Source: Candidatus Pacearchaeota archaeon (GTDB taxonomy: Archaea; Nanobdellota; Nanobdellia; Pacearchaeales; GW2011-AR1). Taken from it: DNA of 24,585 bases. The stretch spans positions 1 to 24,585 of the forward strand of contig JAGLWP010000005.1 in NCBI GenBank assembly GCA_023133375.1, written 5' to 3'. Each line of letters starts with the position of its first letter. Within the stretch, counting starts at the first letter, position 1. Position numbers and translations under genes: made by a program. The notes under the pieces are model-generated. The model saw only the letters and a list, made by a program, of their open reading frames with translations. It had not been told where the DNA came from and made no database searches. Positions 15,879 through 22,744 of this stretch are shown one piece after another.

Positions 15879-16057
15879 GTTATAATTCTTCCAGACAATT
15901 TGCCTCTACTCGCTCCCAGAGAAGTCGTTATTGGTATTTTATTTTGTCGCTTCTCTAAAAGCTCGCTCTGCTCGGCTATTTTTAAAATTATTAACAAAAC
16001 ACTTCTCGCGGATTTTTCATTAATTGTTTATCATCTGAGCAAAGCGAAGTTATCGCA

Positions 16058-16072
16058 GGGCGGGTGGGCGGG
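16058..16072 (+). promoter_or_regulatory. G-quadruplex-type motif (four GGG runs, one-base spacers)
   Basis: GGGCGGGTGGGCGGG has four runs of three G separated by single bases, the pattern of highly stable quadruplexes. It lies about 53 bases before the psmA TATA box, on the non-template strand. Regulatory function is inference. Confidence 0.6.
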
Positions 16073-16124
16073 AATAAAAAAGAAATCACAAATACTTTTT
16101 CACCAAAGCCAAGATAACCAAAAT

Positions 16125-16134
16125 CTTTATAAAT
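16125..16134 (+). promoter_or_regulatory. promoter of the psmA-exosome operon
   Basis: CTTTATAAAT, preceded by an A-rich stretch (CCAAAAT) that could be the TFB element, is the best TATA box in this gap. Transcription should start near 16155, leaving a leader of about 50 bases before psmA, longer than at most neighbours. Confidence 0.55.
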
Positions 16135-16206
16135 CATTCATATTTTTAGATTTAGAAGGAGATAGAGAAAGGAATTTGTTTATTATCAGATTCTCTAAAA
16201 TATACA

Positions 16207-16932
16207 ATGGATATGCCGATAGATATGCAGCACCAAGCAATGGGCTATGACCGAACAGCGACTATGTTTACGCCACAAGGGCACTTATTGCAGGTGGAAT
16301 ATGCAGAAAAAACTGTTCGACTTGGAAAAGCCAGCATTGGAATGGTCTGTGAAGACGGAGTTTTCATAATAGCAGATATGAGAGTGGAGGACAAACTAAT
16401 ATGCCAAAAATCTGCAAATAAAGTTTATGAAATTGATAGTCATATAATCTGCAGTGTCGCTGGGATTGTTTCTGACGCAAGAGTTTTGGTAGACAGGTCG
16501 CAAGTTTTAGCTCAACAACACAGAATAACTTATGATTCTCCTATTGAACCAGAACTAATAATAAAAGATATCTCAACTATAAAGCAACAATTCACGCAAT
16601 ATGGTGGAGCAAGACCTTTTGGTGTTTCTCTAATGATTGCTGGAATTAACAAAAAAAAGCCAGAACTTTATACAAGCGATATTACTGGGAATTACCTGTC
16701 TTATAATGCAAATGCTATTGGGGAAAATGACGAGAAAATTAAAGATAAACTCAGAGAGAAATATAAAAAAGATTTAACAATAAAAAAAGGCGTAAAAATT
16801 GCATTAGACATTTTCAAGGAAATTCAGGGAAATAAATTTAATCTGAGCAAATTTGAGTTTTGTTATATTTCAAATAAAGAATGTAAGGTGAACAGATTAT
16901 ATGAAGAAAGATTAAAGGAGTTTGTAAAATGA
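16207..16932 (+). CDS. psmA: 20S proteasome alpha subunit
   Basis: The 241-residue alpha subunit forms the outer rings that gate the proteasome. The gate motif YDR is at residues 14-16, followed by TATMFTPQGHLLQVEYA, the family signature. Lys72 in SANKVYEID aligns with the pocket Lys (Lys66 in Thermoplasma) that receives the HbYX tails of activating ATPases. As expected for an alpha subunit it lacks a Thr nucleophile. A second ATG lies two codons in (16213), so the true start could be 16207 or 16213. It opens the operon and overlaps the SBDS start by four bases (ATGA). The psmA-SBDS-exosome order is the classic archaeal arrangement. Confidence 0.97.
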   Translation: MDMPIDMQHQAMGYDRTATMFTPQGHLLQVEYAEKTVRLGKASIGMVCEDGVFIIADMRVEDKLICQKSANKVYEIDSHIICSVAGIVSDARVLVDRSQVLAQQHRITYDSPIEPELIIKDISTIKQQFTQYGGARPFGVSLMIAGINKKKPELYTSDITGNYLSYNANAIGENDEKIKDKLREKYKKDLTIKKGVKIALDIFKEIQGNKFNLSKFEFCYISNKECKVNRLYEERLKEFVK

Positions 16933-17645
16933 CACAAACACTCGCAAGAATAAAACAGGCAGGAAAGAATTTTGAAATAATAGTTGATTTAGATGATGCA
17001 TTAAAATTTAAAAAAGGGGAGATTGCGTCAATAGAAGCAGAAGGATATAAGGTTTTTTCAGATGCGAAGAAAGGTGAAGTTTCTTCAAGTTCTGATTTAA
17101 AAGAAGCATTTAAAACAGAAGATATTAATGAAGTGTCTGAAAAAATTGTGAAGAATGGGGAAGTGCTTGTGAGTCAAGAACAAAGAAGTGAAGAACATGA
17201 AAAAAATATTAAACTAGTTGTTGATTTCTTGGCAACTAATTCAATTAATTCTCAAACAGGAAATCCCCACACTCCAGAGAGAATTAAAAGTGCAATAGAG
17301 GAAGCTCATATTAATATAAAAAATGTTCCAGTAGAAAATCAGATTAAAGAAATTATTGAACAAATAAGTAAGGTAATTCCAATAAGAATTGAGACAAAAA
17401 AAGTAAAGATAACTATCCCTGCAATTTATACTGGGCAAGCATACGGAGCAATAAATCAATATAAAGAAGAAGAAAACTGGTTAAATGATGGAAGTTTAGA
17501 AGTTATTGTGAAGGTGCCTTCAGGAATTATTATGGATTTTTATGATAAATTAAATTCTGTGACGCATGGAAGCGTTGTAACAGAAGAGGTTAAGGAGAAT
17601 GAAGTTTCAAAGGAAACTTCTGAAGGAGGAAAAGATGACAGATAG
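16929..17645 (+). CDS. sdo1: SBDS-family ribosome maturation protein
   Basis: The 238-residue protein matches archaeal SBDS. The N-terminal domain is at about 1-85 (LARIKQAGKNFEIIVDLDDA, and KGEIASIEAEGYKVFSDAKKG). A helical middle domain covers about 90-155 (NPHTPERIKSAIEEA), and a ferredoxin-like third domain about 160-220 (IPAIYTGQAYGAINQY). In eukaryotes SBDS helps release eIF6 from the large ribosomal subunit; in archaea its steady place in the exosome operon ties it to ribosome maturation. The last 20 residues are a charged tail that overlaps the preferred rrp4 start by 11 bases. Coupling to psmA is by an ATGA overlap. Confidence 0.95.
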   Translation: MTQTLARIKQAGKNFEIIVDLDDALKFKKGEIASIEAEGYKVFSDAKKGEVSSSSDLKEAFKTEDINEVSEKIVKNGEVLVSQEQRSEEHEKNIKLVVDFLATNSINSQTGNPHTPERIKSAIEEAHINIKNVPVENQIKEIIEQISKVIPIRIETKKVKITIPAIYTGQAYGAINQYKEEENWLNDGSLEVIVKVPSGIIMDFYDKLNSVTHGSVVTEEVKENEVSKETSEGGKDDR

Positions 17646-18303
17646 AAAAATAGTAATACCTGGGGAGGTAATTGCCGAAGGAAATGACTATCTTCCAGGA
17701 GAAGGAACAGAAAAAAGAGAAAGTGAAATTGTGGCGATTAGATTTGGGTTGGCTGAAGAATTTAATAAACTTGTGAAAGTGATTCCATTATCCGGGGTTT
17801 ATCATCCAAGGCGGGGGAATGTGGTAATTGGATGTGTGGAAAATCTTACTTTTAATGGATGGGTTATTGATATTAAAAGTTCTGATACTGGATTTCTTCC
17901 TGTAGCTGAAGTTCCGAGGTATGTTAATAAAAATGATTTAAAAGAAGTGATGGATTTTGGAGAGATGGTTGTAGCAAAGATAACAGAGATTAATCAAAGA
18001 GGAATAGATTTAACGATTAGGTCTAGGGGGCTTGGGAAACTGGACGACGGAATTATCATAGAAATAAACCCCAACAGAGTTCCACGAGTTATTGGTAAAG
18101 AAGGAAGTATGATATCATTAATAAAAAATGAAACAGGTTGCAGAATTACTGTTGGGCAAAATGGGTTAATTTGGATAGATGGAGAAAAGACAGAGGACGA
18201 ATTATTCGCCAAAAAGGCCATTTTACATATTGCTGAAAACTCATTTATTTCTGGTTTAACTGATGAAATGACTAAATGGTTTGAGGAGGAGAAAGGGAAA
18301 TGA
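17635..18303 (+). CDS. rrp4: exosome cap subunit Rrp4
   Basis: Rrp4 is an RNA-binding cap subunit that feeds RNA into the exosome ring. From the ATG at 17635 it has 222 residues: an N-terminal beta domain (IVIPGEVIAEG, PGEGTEKRESEIVA), an S1 domain at about 58-131 (GNVVIGCVENLTFNGWVIDI), and a KH domain with GKEG at 154-157. The start at 17635 is preferred over an upstream in-frame ATG at 17599, because the family begins near this point and GGAGG lies just upstream (17626-17630). It overlaps SBDS by 11 bases and ends in an ATGA overlap with rrp41. Confidence 0.95.
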   Translation: MTDRKIVIPGEVIAEGNDYLPGEGTEKRESEIVAIRFGLAEEFNKLVKVIPLSGVYHPRRGNVVIGCVENLTFNGWVIDIKSSDTGFLPVAEVPRYVNKNDLKEVMDFGEMVVAKITEINQRGIDLTIRSRGLGKLDDGIIIEINPNRVPRVIGKEGSMISLIKNETGCRITVGQNGLIWIDGEKTEDELFAKKAILHIAENSFISGLTDEMTKWFEEEKGK

Positions 18304-18995
18304 AAACATTCAAACGTCCAGATGGAAGAAAACCTGATGAAATTAGACCAATGAAAGCAGAAGTTGGAGTTGTGCCAAATGCCGACGGAAGTGCCATGTT
18401 TTCATTTGGGGACACTGTTGCGATAGCTGCTGTTTATGGTCCTAAAAAAATGCATCCTCAGCATCTGCAAAATCCAAAAAAAGGAACTTTAAGATGCACT
18501 TATAACATGATTAGTTTTTCTGTTACAGACAGAATAAGACCAGGTCCATCAAGGAGAAGTACTGAAATAAGCAAAATAACAGAATGGGCTTTAGAACCTG
18601 TATTAATGATTGACAATTTTAAATCAAAGGTGGTTGATGTTCATATAAGTATTCTTCAGGCAAATGCTTCGACAAGATGTGCAGGAATAAATGCTGCTAT
18701 TATAGCATTAGCACATGCTGGAATTCCAATGAAAAATCTTGTTTCAAGTGTTTCAATTGGAAAATTAGACAAAGAATTAATTGTTGATGTTAATAAATAT
18801 GAAGAAGACTGGAAAGAAGGAGAAGGTTCAACAGACATACCAATAACCATGACTGCTGATGGAAAAATTACACATATTCAACTTGATGGAAAAATAAAGA
18901 AAGAGCAGTTAATGGAAGCTGTTAAAATGGCAAGAGAAGCGCATAAAAAAATTTATGATGTTCAGAAAAAAGCTCTTAAGGAGGTTGGGAAATGA
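18300..18995 (+). CDS. rrp41: exosome catalytic subunit Rrp41
   Basis: Rrp41 is the RNase PH-fold subunit that carries the phosphorolytic active site of the archaeal exosome. In 231 residues I see the N-terminal RPDGRKPDEIRPM, the phosphate-binding region around PGPSRRST (Arg85, Arg86) and the acidic site DVNKYEEDW to STDIP (Asp170, Asp179). These last two match the catalytic Asp pair of Sulfolobus Rrp41, although the spacer between them is three residues longer here, from an extra Gly/Ser/Glu stretch. The ATGA overlap with rrp4 and another with rrp42 imply coordinated production of ring and cap. Confidence 0.96.
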   Translation: MKTFKRPDGRKPDEIRPMKAEVGVVPNADGSAMFSFGDTVAIAAVYGPKKMHPQHLQNPKKGTLRCTYNMISFSVTDRIRPGPSRRSTEISKITEWALEPVLMIDNFKSKVVDVHISILQANASTRCAGINAAIIALAHAGIPMKNLVSSVSIGKLDKELIVDVNKYEEDWKEGEGSTDIPITMTADGKITHIQLDGKIKKEQLMEAVKMAREAHKKIYDVQKKALKEVGK

Positions 18996-19792
18996 TAGAA
19001 ACACCAAACCTAACAGGAGAAAGAATTAAGGGATATTTAGAAGCAGGAAAAAGATTTGATGGAAGGAAACCTGATGAATTCAGAGAGGTTTCTATTGAGA
19101 CTGGGGTTTCAAAAAATGCTGAAGGAAGTGCAAGAGTGAAAATCGGAAAAACAGAAGTTTTGGTTGGTATCAAGATGAATGTTTCTGAACCTTATCCTGA
19201 TTCTCCAGACAAAGGAAACTTGATGGTTACTGCTGAATTAACTCCATTAAGTTCGCCAAGATTTGAAAATGGACCCCCAAGATTTAATGCAATAGAACTT
19301 GGGAGAGTTATTGACAGAGGGATAAGAGAAAGTAAATTCATTGAACTTGAAAAACTTTGTATAAAAGAAGGGGAAAAAGTTTGGACTGTTTTTGTGGATA
19401 TTTATTCAATAAATGATGACGGGAATTTGCTTGACGCTGCTGGGTTGGGTGCAATTGCTGCCTTGAAAAATGCAAAGATTCCAAAGTATGATTTAAAAGA
19501 AGAAAAAGTTCTTTATGGAGAATTAAGTGATAAAAATATGCCTTTAAAAAAAGATATCCCAATTTCTTTAACAGTTCACAAAATTGGAAATAGTCTCATG
19601 CTTGATCCTACAAGGGAAGAAGAAGATGTTAGTGAAACCAGAATTACTATAGGAAGTTCTAATGGAATAATTTCCTCTATGCAAAAAGGAGAAGCCATGA
19701 GTTTAAGTGTTGAAGAGTTTGAGAAAATTTTAGACTTAACAGAAAAAGCAGAAAGGGAAATTTTTAAAAAAGTTGAGAAGTTATTAAAATAA
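18992..19792 (+). CDS. rrp42: exosome ring subunit Rrp42
   Basis: This 266-residue RNase PH-fold subunit alternates with Rrp41 in the hexameric ring. It is normally catalytically inactive but is needed for RNA binding and ring assembly. Visible features are GKRFDGRKPDEFREV near the N-terminus, the central GPPRFNAIELGRVIDRGIRES, and YSINDDGNLLDAAGLGAIAAL, which is the conserved Rrp42 stretch. Length matches the family. The start overlaps the rrp41 stop by four bases. A single base separates its stop from the next small gene. Confidence 0.96.
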   Translation: MIETPNLTGERIKGYLEAGKRFDGRKPDEFREVSIETGVSKNAEGSARVKIGKTEVLVGIKMNVSEPYPDSPDKGNLMVTAELTPLSSPRFENGPPRFNAIELGRVIDRGIRESKFIELEKLCIKEGEKVWTVFVDIYSINDDGNLLDAAGLGAIAALKNAKIPKYDLKEEKVLYGELSDKNMPLKKDIPISLTVHKIGNSLMLDPTREEEDVSETRITIGSSNGIISSMQKGEAMSLSVEEFEKILDLTEKAEREIFKKVEKLLK

Positions 19793-19793
19793 G

Positions 19794-20033
19794 ATGGAAC
19801 AAGCATTAGAAGAAAATCTTGCATATCAAATTATGAAAGAAAAGGGAAATTTAGGAATAGATTTGGGAATACCCCCAGTTGAATTATTTTGGGAAATTGC
19901 GGAACGTGAAGACAATCTATTTTCTGACTATCAAAAGAAGGATATAAGCAAGATAATTAAGGAAGCTGAAGAAACTGGACTTATTGAAAAAAGAATTATT
20001 GATGAACTTCCACGTTATTTTATTAAAAACTAA
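19794..20033 (+). CDS. small protein of unknown function in the exosome operon (79 residues)
   Basis: I do not recognise a family. The 79-residue product is charged and predicted helical, with a central PPVELFWEIAER segment and an end (KKDISKIIKEAEETGLIEKR) that could be the recognition part of a small winged-helix or helical domain. There are no Cys, which excludes the zinc-ribbon proteins eL43 and RpoP that often follow rrp42 in other archaea. Tight spacing (1 base on each side) between rrp42 and rpoK makes it a genuine operon member, presumably made together with the exosome and RNA polymerase subunit K. Confidence 0.75.
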   Translation: MEQALEENLAYQIMKEKGNLGIDLGIPPVELFWEIAEREDNLFSDYQKKDISKIIKEAEETGLIEKRIIDELPRYFIKN

Positions 20034-20034
20034 A

Positions 20035-20409
20035 ATGAATATAACAGATTTAACCAAATATGAAAAAGCAAGAATTCTTGGGGCAAGAGCCCTGCAGATA
20101 TCAATGAATGCTCCTCTGTTAATTAAAATTGAAGCAGAAGATCTTGAAAAAATAAATTATGACGCACTTAAGATAGCTGAAGTTGAATTAACTTCTAATA
20201 TTCTGCCGATTTCAATAAATAAGCCTTTTCCAGAAAAAAAAGATACAGAATTAAAGAGAGCAAAAGAAAAGAAACTTACTGATGAACAAGCTGAAGAAAA
20301 AGAAGCTGAAGAAGAAAAAGAAATTGCAAAAGAAGGAGAAATAATGCAACTTGCGAATCCAGAGGATGAGCAAGAAGAAGAGGGCGCAAAAGAAGGGGAA
20401 AAAGCGTAA
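20035..20409 (+). CDS. rpoK: RNA polymerase subunit K (Rpb6), with acidic C-terminal extension
   Basis: The first 65 residues are the RpoK/Rpb6 core: LTKYEKARILGARALQISMN, then YDALKIAEVELTSNILPISI and a closing KPFPEK. The subunit clamps the polymerase assembly. The ATG at 20035 is preferred over upstream in-frame ATGs because the core begins immediately and it follows the previous stop by one base. Residues 67-124 form an extension made almost entirely of Glu, Lys and Ala, predicted helical or disordered. Typical archaeal RpoK ends soon after the core, so this tail roughly doubles it. rpoK before eno and rps2 is a widespread archaeal order. Confidence 0.93.
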   Translation: MNITDLTKYEKARILGARALQISMNAPLLIKIEAEDLEKINYDALKIAEVELTSNILPISINKPFPEKKDTELKRAKEKKLTDEQAEEKEAEEEKEIAKEGEIMQLANPEDEQEEEGAKEGEKA

Positions 20410-20415
20410 GAAATA

Positions 20416-20426
20416 GATTTAAAAAG
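20416..20426 (+). promoter_or_regulatory. TATA box for eno
   Basis: GATTTAAAAAG is centred about 26 bases before the eno ATG at 20447, right after the rpoK stop. It suggests that eno can be transcribed apart from the exosome operon. A T-rich run just downstream (20428-20436) could end rpoK mRNA. Confidence 0.5.
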
Positions 20427-20446
20427 ATTTTTTCTTTCACCCATTT

Positions 20447-21613
20447 ATGAAGATTAAAGGGGTTGATGCTAAAGAAATTTTAGATTCTCGAAAGGAGAAA
20501 ACAATTCTTGTTTCTATTAAAACAAATGTCGGGGATTTTTCTGCTTCATCTCCTAGTGGAAAGTCAACAGGAAGACATGAGAAAAAATCATACAAGAAAG
20601 ACCTTGAAAATGATGTGCAAACAATAAAGAAATTCTCTGATTATTTTTCTGAAGAAGTTTTGGAAAAGTTTGAAGATTTGAGAAGAGTTGAAGATATTAT
20701 TGAAGGGCATGTTGGTGCGAACACAATGTTTGCTTTTGAATCAGCAATATTAAAAGCTATAGCAAAAGAGAAAAGCAAGGAAGTGTGGGAGATAGTTAAT
20801 ATTAATAATAATAAATTTCCGCGTCTTGTTGGGAATTGTATTGGTGGGGGGAAGCATTCATCCTTGCCCAAAAAACCAGATTTTCAAGAATTTTTGTTAA
20901 TCCCAAAAGTAAACTCTGTTAAAAAATCTTTTGAAATAATTAAGAAAGCAAAAGAAAAGATTGAATATTTTCTTAAGAAAAAAGATGAAAAATTTCAAGG
21001 AGGAAAAACAGATGAAAATGCGTGGGCGACTGCTTTAAATGAAAAAGAAATTTTAGATATTCTTAAGGAAGTCAAGCTCCCTCTTGGGTTAGATATTGCT
21101 GCATCAAGTTTTTATAAAAGAAAAAGATATAATTATGAAAATCCGAGATTAAAAAGAAGTGAAGAGGAACATTTCACATACTTAGTTAATTTAATTAAGA
21201 ACTTTGATGTTTTTTATATTGAAGACCCATTTGGCGAAGAGGATTTTGAAAGTTTTGCAAAGCTCTTGAAAAAATTTCCTTATAAATTAATTGTGGGGGA
21301 TGACCTTATCACAACAAATCTCAAGAGATTTGAAAAAGCAATAAAAATGAAATCTGTTAATGCAATAATTGTAAAGCCGAATCAGATTGGTTCTTTGATT
21401 GAAGTTAAGAATGTTTGCGGACTTGCAAAAAAGAATAATATTAGTTTGGTTTTTTCTCACAGAAGCGGGGAAACTGAAGAAAATATTTTAGCAGACTTAG
21501 CGTTTGGTTTTGAAGCAGATTTTTTTAAATGCGGAATTGAAGGGGATGTTAGAGAGGGTAAGATAAAAAGGTTGGTGGAGATTGAGAAATCGTTCGCTTC
21601 GCTCACTTATTAA
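20447..21613 (+). CDS. eno: enolase, compact form
   Basis: Enolase interconverts 2-phosphoglycerate and phosphoenolpyruvate. In 388 residues, the N-terminal KEILDSR and SPSGKSTG loops and His137 in the GGGKH loop are present. Other expected residues are Glu148 in FQEFL, Glu190 in the TDENAW stretch (matching archaeal GDEGAW), Asp216, Glu259 in YIEDPFG, Lys310 in VKPNQIGSL, SHRSGETE (337-344) and Lys361. All catalytic and Mg ligands therefore seem kept despite strong divergence. It is about 30-40 residues shorter than common archaeal enolases. The last residues (SFASLTY) and the stop codon are encoded by the start of a dispersed repeat, so the C-terminus may have been remodelled. The reaction and active site are secure. 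Confidence 0.92.
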   Translation: MKIKGVDAKEILDSRKEKTILVSIKTNVGDFSASSPSGKSTGRHEKKSYKKDLENDVQTIKKFSDYFSEEVLEKFEDLRRVEDIIEGHVGANTMFAFESAILKAIAKEKSKEVWEIVNINNNKFPRLVGNCIGGGKHSSLPKKPDFQEFLLIPKVNSVKKSFEIIKKAKEKIEYFLKKKDEKFQGGKTDENAWATALNEKEILDILKEVKLPLGLDIAASSFYKRKRYNYENPRLKRSEEEHFTYLVNLIKNFDVFYIEDPFGEEDFESFAKLLKKFPYKLIVGDDLITTNLKRFEKAIKMKSVNAIIVKPNQIGSLIEVKNVCGLAKKNNISLVFSHRSGETEENILADLAFGFEADFFKCGIEGDVREGKIKRLVEIEKSFASLTY

Positions 21614-21735
21614 CTGGCTCAAAACTGACTTGCCAAGTTTTTCGCTTAAAAATACAATAGCTGAGAAGATTAATTGGGTGGGTTTTGAGCAACTCATCTT
21701 CGCGAATTTTTCACTTGCAAACTTTTTTAAACCAA
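21591..21735. repeat. dispersed repeat element with hairpin, copy 2 (after eno)
   Basis: The element begins inside the eno C-terminus with CGTTCGCTTCGCTCACTTATT and contains CTCAAAACTGACTT and CAAGTTTTTCG at 21618-21644. This is nearly identical to 24356-24382, with one indel and two substitutions. GCTCAAAAC at 21617-21625 also pairs perfectly with GTTTTGAGC at 21682-21690, giving a 9-base long-range stem. Its right end runs into the rps2 TATA box. Confidence 0.65.
21722..21733 (+). promoter_or_regulatory. TATA box for rps2
   Basis: CTTTTTTAAACC is centred about 25 bases before the ATG at 21753. It lies at the right edge of the repeat element. Confidence 0.45.
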
Positions 21736-21752
21736 TTCTTCTCTAAATTCTT

Positions 21753-22694
21753 ATGACAACCAAGAAAAGCACAGAGAAAGAAATTAAGAAAGATAAAAAA
21801 CTTGCTGAACCGCAAAGTGATTCAGAGGATGAAAGATTAATTAATAAAGAAAATTCTGGGGCGAATGCTGAAGCAAAGTTAACTAGTAAGGAACTTGAGA
21901 AAAAAGCTGAAAAGGAGTCGACTGATCCTAAAACAGAAAAATCTCTTGAGGAAAAAAAGAAAGAGATATTAGAGAAAGTCAAAAAACTTGCTGGCAAAAT
22001 TGATGTTACTAAAACAGAGGAATTAAAAGAAAAAGTCAAGATTAAAAAGAGAGCAGATATGCTTATTCCCCTTGATGAGTATGTTAAATCAGGTATTTAC
22101 CTTGGGACAAAAGTTGTTACTCCTAAAATGAAACCTTTTGTTTACAGGAGACGGGCAGATGGTTTAGCAATTTTTAATACTGATTTAATAGACGAGAAGT
22201 TAAAAGAAAGTATAGAATTTTTGTCAAAATTTGACTCTAAAGATATTATTGTTTCATGCAAAAGGCAAGCTGGATGGAAAGCTGCTGAAATGTTTGGGAA
22301 AATTACTGGAATAAGAATTTTTACAAGAAAATATCCTGCAGGAATTTTGACTAATACTTCACTTCCTGATTTTTTTGAAAATGAATTGACAATAATAACA
22401 GATGCCTGGCTTGACAAAAATGCACTGAATGACACTTTAAATATTAATAAAAAAGTTTTAATGATTTGTGATACAAACAATTTTCCAAAAGGAACTAAAA
22501 ACATAATAATTGGAAATAATAAAAGTCCGAGAAGTTTGGGAGTGATATTTTATTTATTGGCTAAAGGATATTGTAAAGCAAAAGGAATAGAAACAGAGAT
22601 TCCTGATTTGGATTGGTGGACAGAAAGTGAAGGTGAAGAAAAAGTGAGAGAAAAAATTAGAGTGGTTTCTAGGCGTGCAAGATTTGGTGTTTGA
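21753..22694 (+). CDS. rps2: 30S ribosomal protein uS2, with long charged N-terminal extension
   Basis: The conserved uS2 core starts at about residue 101 (ADMLIPLDEYVKSGIYLGTK). It includes PFVYRRRADGLAIFNTD, VSCKRQAGWKAAEMFG and TRKYPAGILTN, and ends at about residue 300 with the basic tail VVSRRARFGV. Before the core come about 100 residues dominated by Lys, Glu, Asp and Ser, with no hydrophobic core, likely disordered or coiled. Internal ATG codons before the core are few; the one at ADM (near residue 102) would remove it all. A TATA box at 21722-21733 with leaderless spacing to 21753 supports the long form. It follows eno in the usual archaeal order. Confidence 0.93.
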   Translation: MTTKKSTEKEIKKDKKLAEPQSDSEDERLINKENSGANAEAKLTSKELEKKAEKESTDPKTEKSLEEKKKEILEKVKKLAGKIDVTKTEELKEKVKIKKRADMLIPLDEYVKSGIYLGTKVVTPKMKPFVYRRRADGLAIFNTDLIDEKLKESIEFLSKFDSKDIIVSCKRQAGWKAAEMFGKITGIRIFTRKYPAGILTNTSLPDFFENELTIITDAWLDKNALNDTLNINKKVLMICDTNNFPKGTKNIIIGNNKSPRSLGVIFYLLAKGYCKAKGIETEIPDLDWWTESEGEEKVREKIRVVSRRARFGV

Positions 22695-22703
22695 TTAAGT
22701 TTT

Positions 22704-22715
22704 ATTATATAAATA
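22704..22715 (+). promoter_or_regulatory. TATA box for the nucleotidyltransferase gene
   Basis: TTATATAAATAT lies about 35 bases before the ATG at 22745, giving a start near 22736 and a leader of under 10 bases. It supports the ATG at 22745 over a TTG at 22691. Confidence 0.45.
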
Positions 22716-22744
22716 TTTTAATACCTCTATTATTTAACCTGTTT

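Larger units (their letters stand above)
15854..16206. other. 353-base gap with stem-loops and a G-quadruplex motif
   Basis: I see no convincing gene here; the open frame from 15900 has no family features and overlaps psmA. The gap holds the T-run after rnp2, then a stem at 15918-15924/15950-15956 (AGAGAAG with CTTCTCT). A longer-range pair of arms lies at 15962-15973 and 16037-16048 (10 of 12 positions complementary). The G-run cluster at 16058-16072 follows, then the psmA promoter at 16125-16134. The mix of GC-rich palindromic pieces in AT-rich DNA resembles the repeat-bearing gaps after eno and before 16S rRNA. Confidence 0.6.

Noticed and set aside
15900..16250. Open frame of 116 codons before psmA
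   Set aside because: It runs through stem-loops and the G-run cluster, has no family-like features, overlaps the psmA start in another frame and has no promoter of its own.
17599..17634. Longer Rrp4 starting at 17599
   Set aside because: The added 12 residues lie in the SBDS tail and are not family-like; GGAGG sits just before the ATG at 17635.
20980..21020. Loss of a catalytic Glu in enolase (FQGG in place of DEGG)
   Set aside because: Aligning to the archaeal GDEGAW form places the Glu at residue 190 in TDENAW, six residues later, so the catalytic residue is kept.
22691..22744. TTG start extending the nucleotidyltransferase by 18 residues
   Set aside because: The extension would overlap the rps2 stop and the TATA box; the ATG at 22745 fits the promoter, and the domain begins after it.
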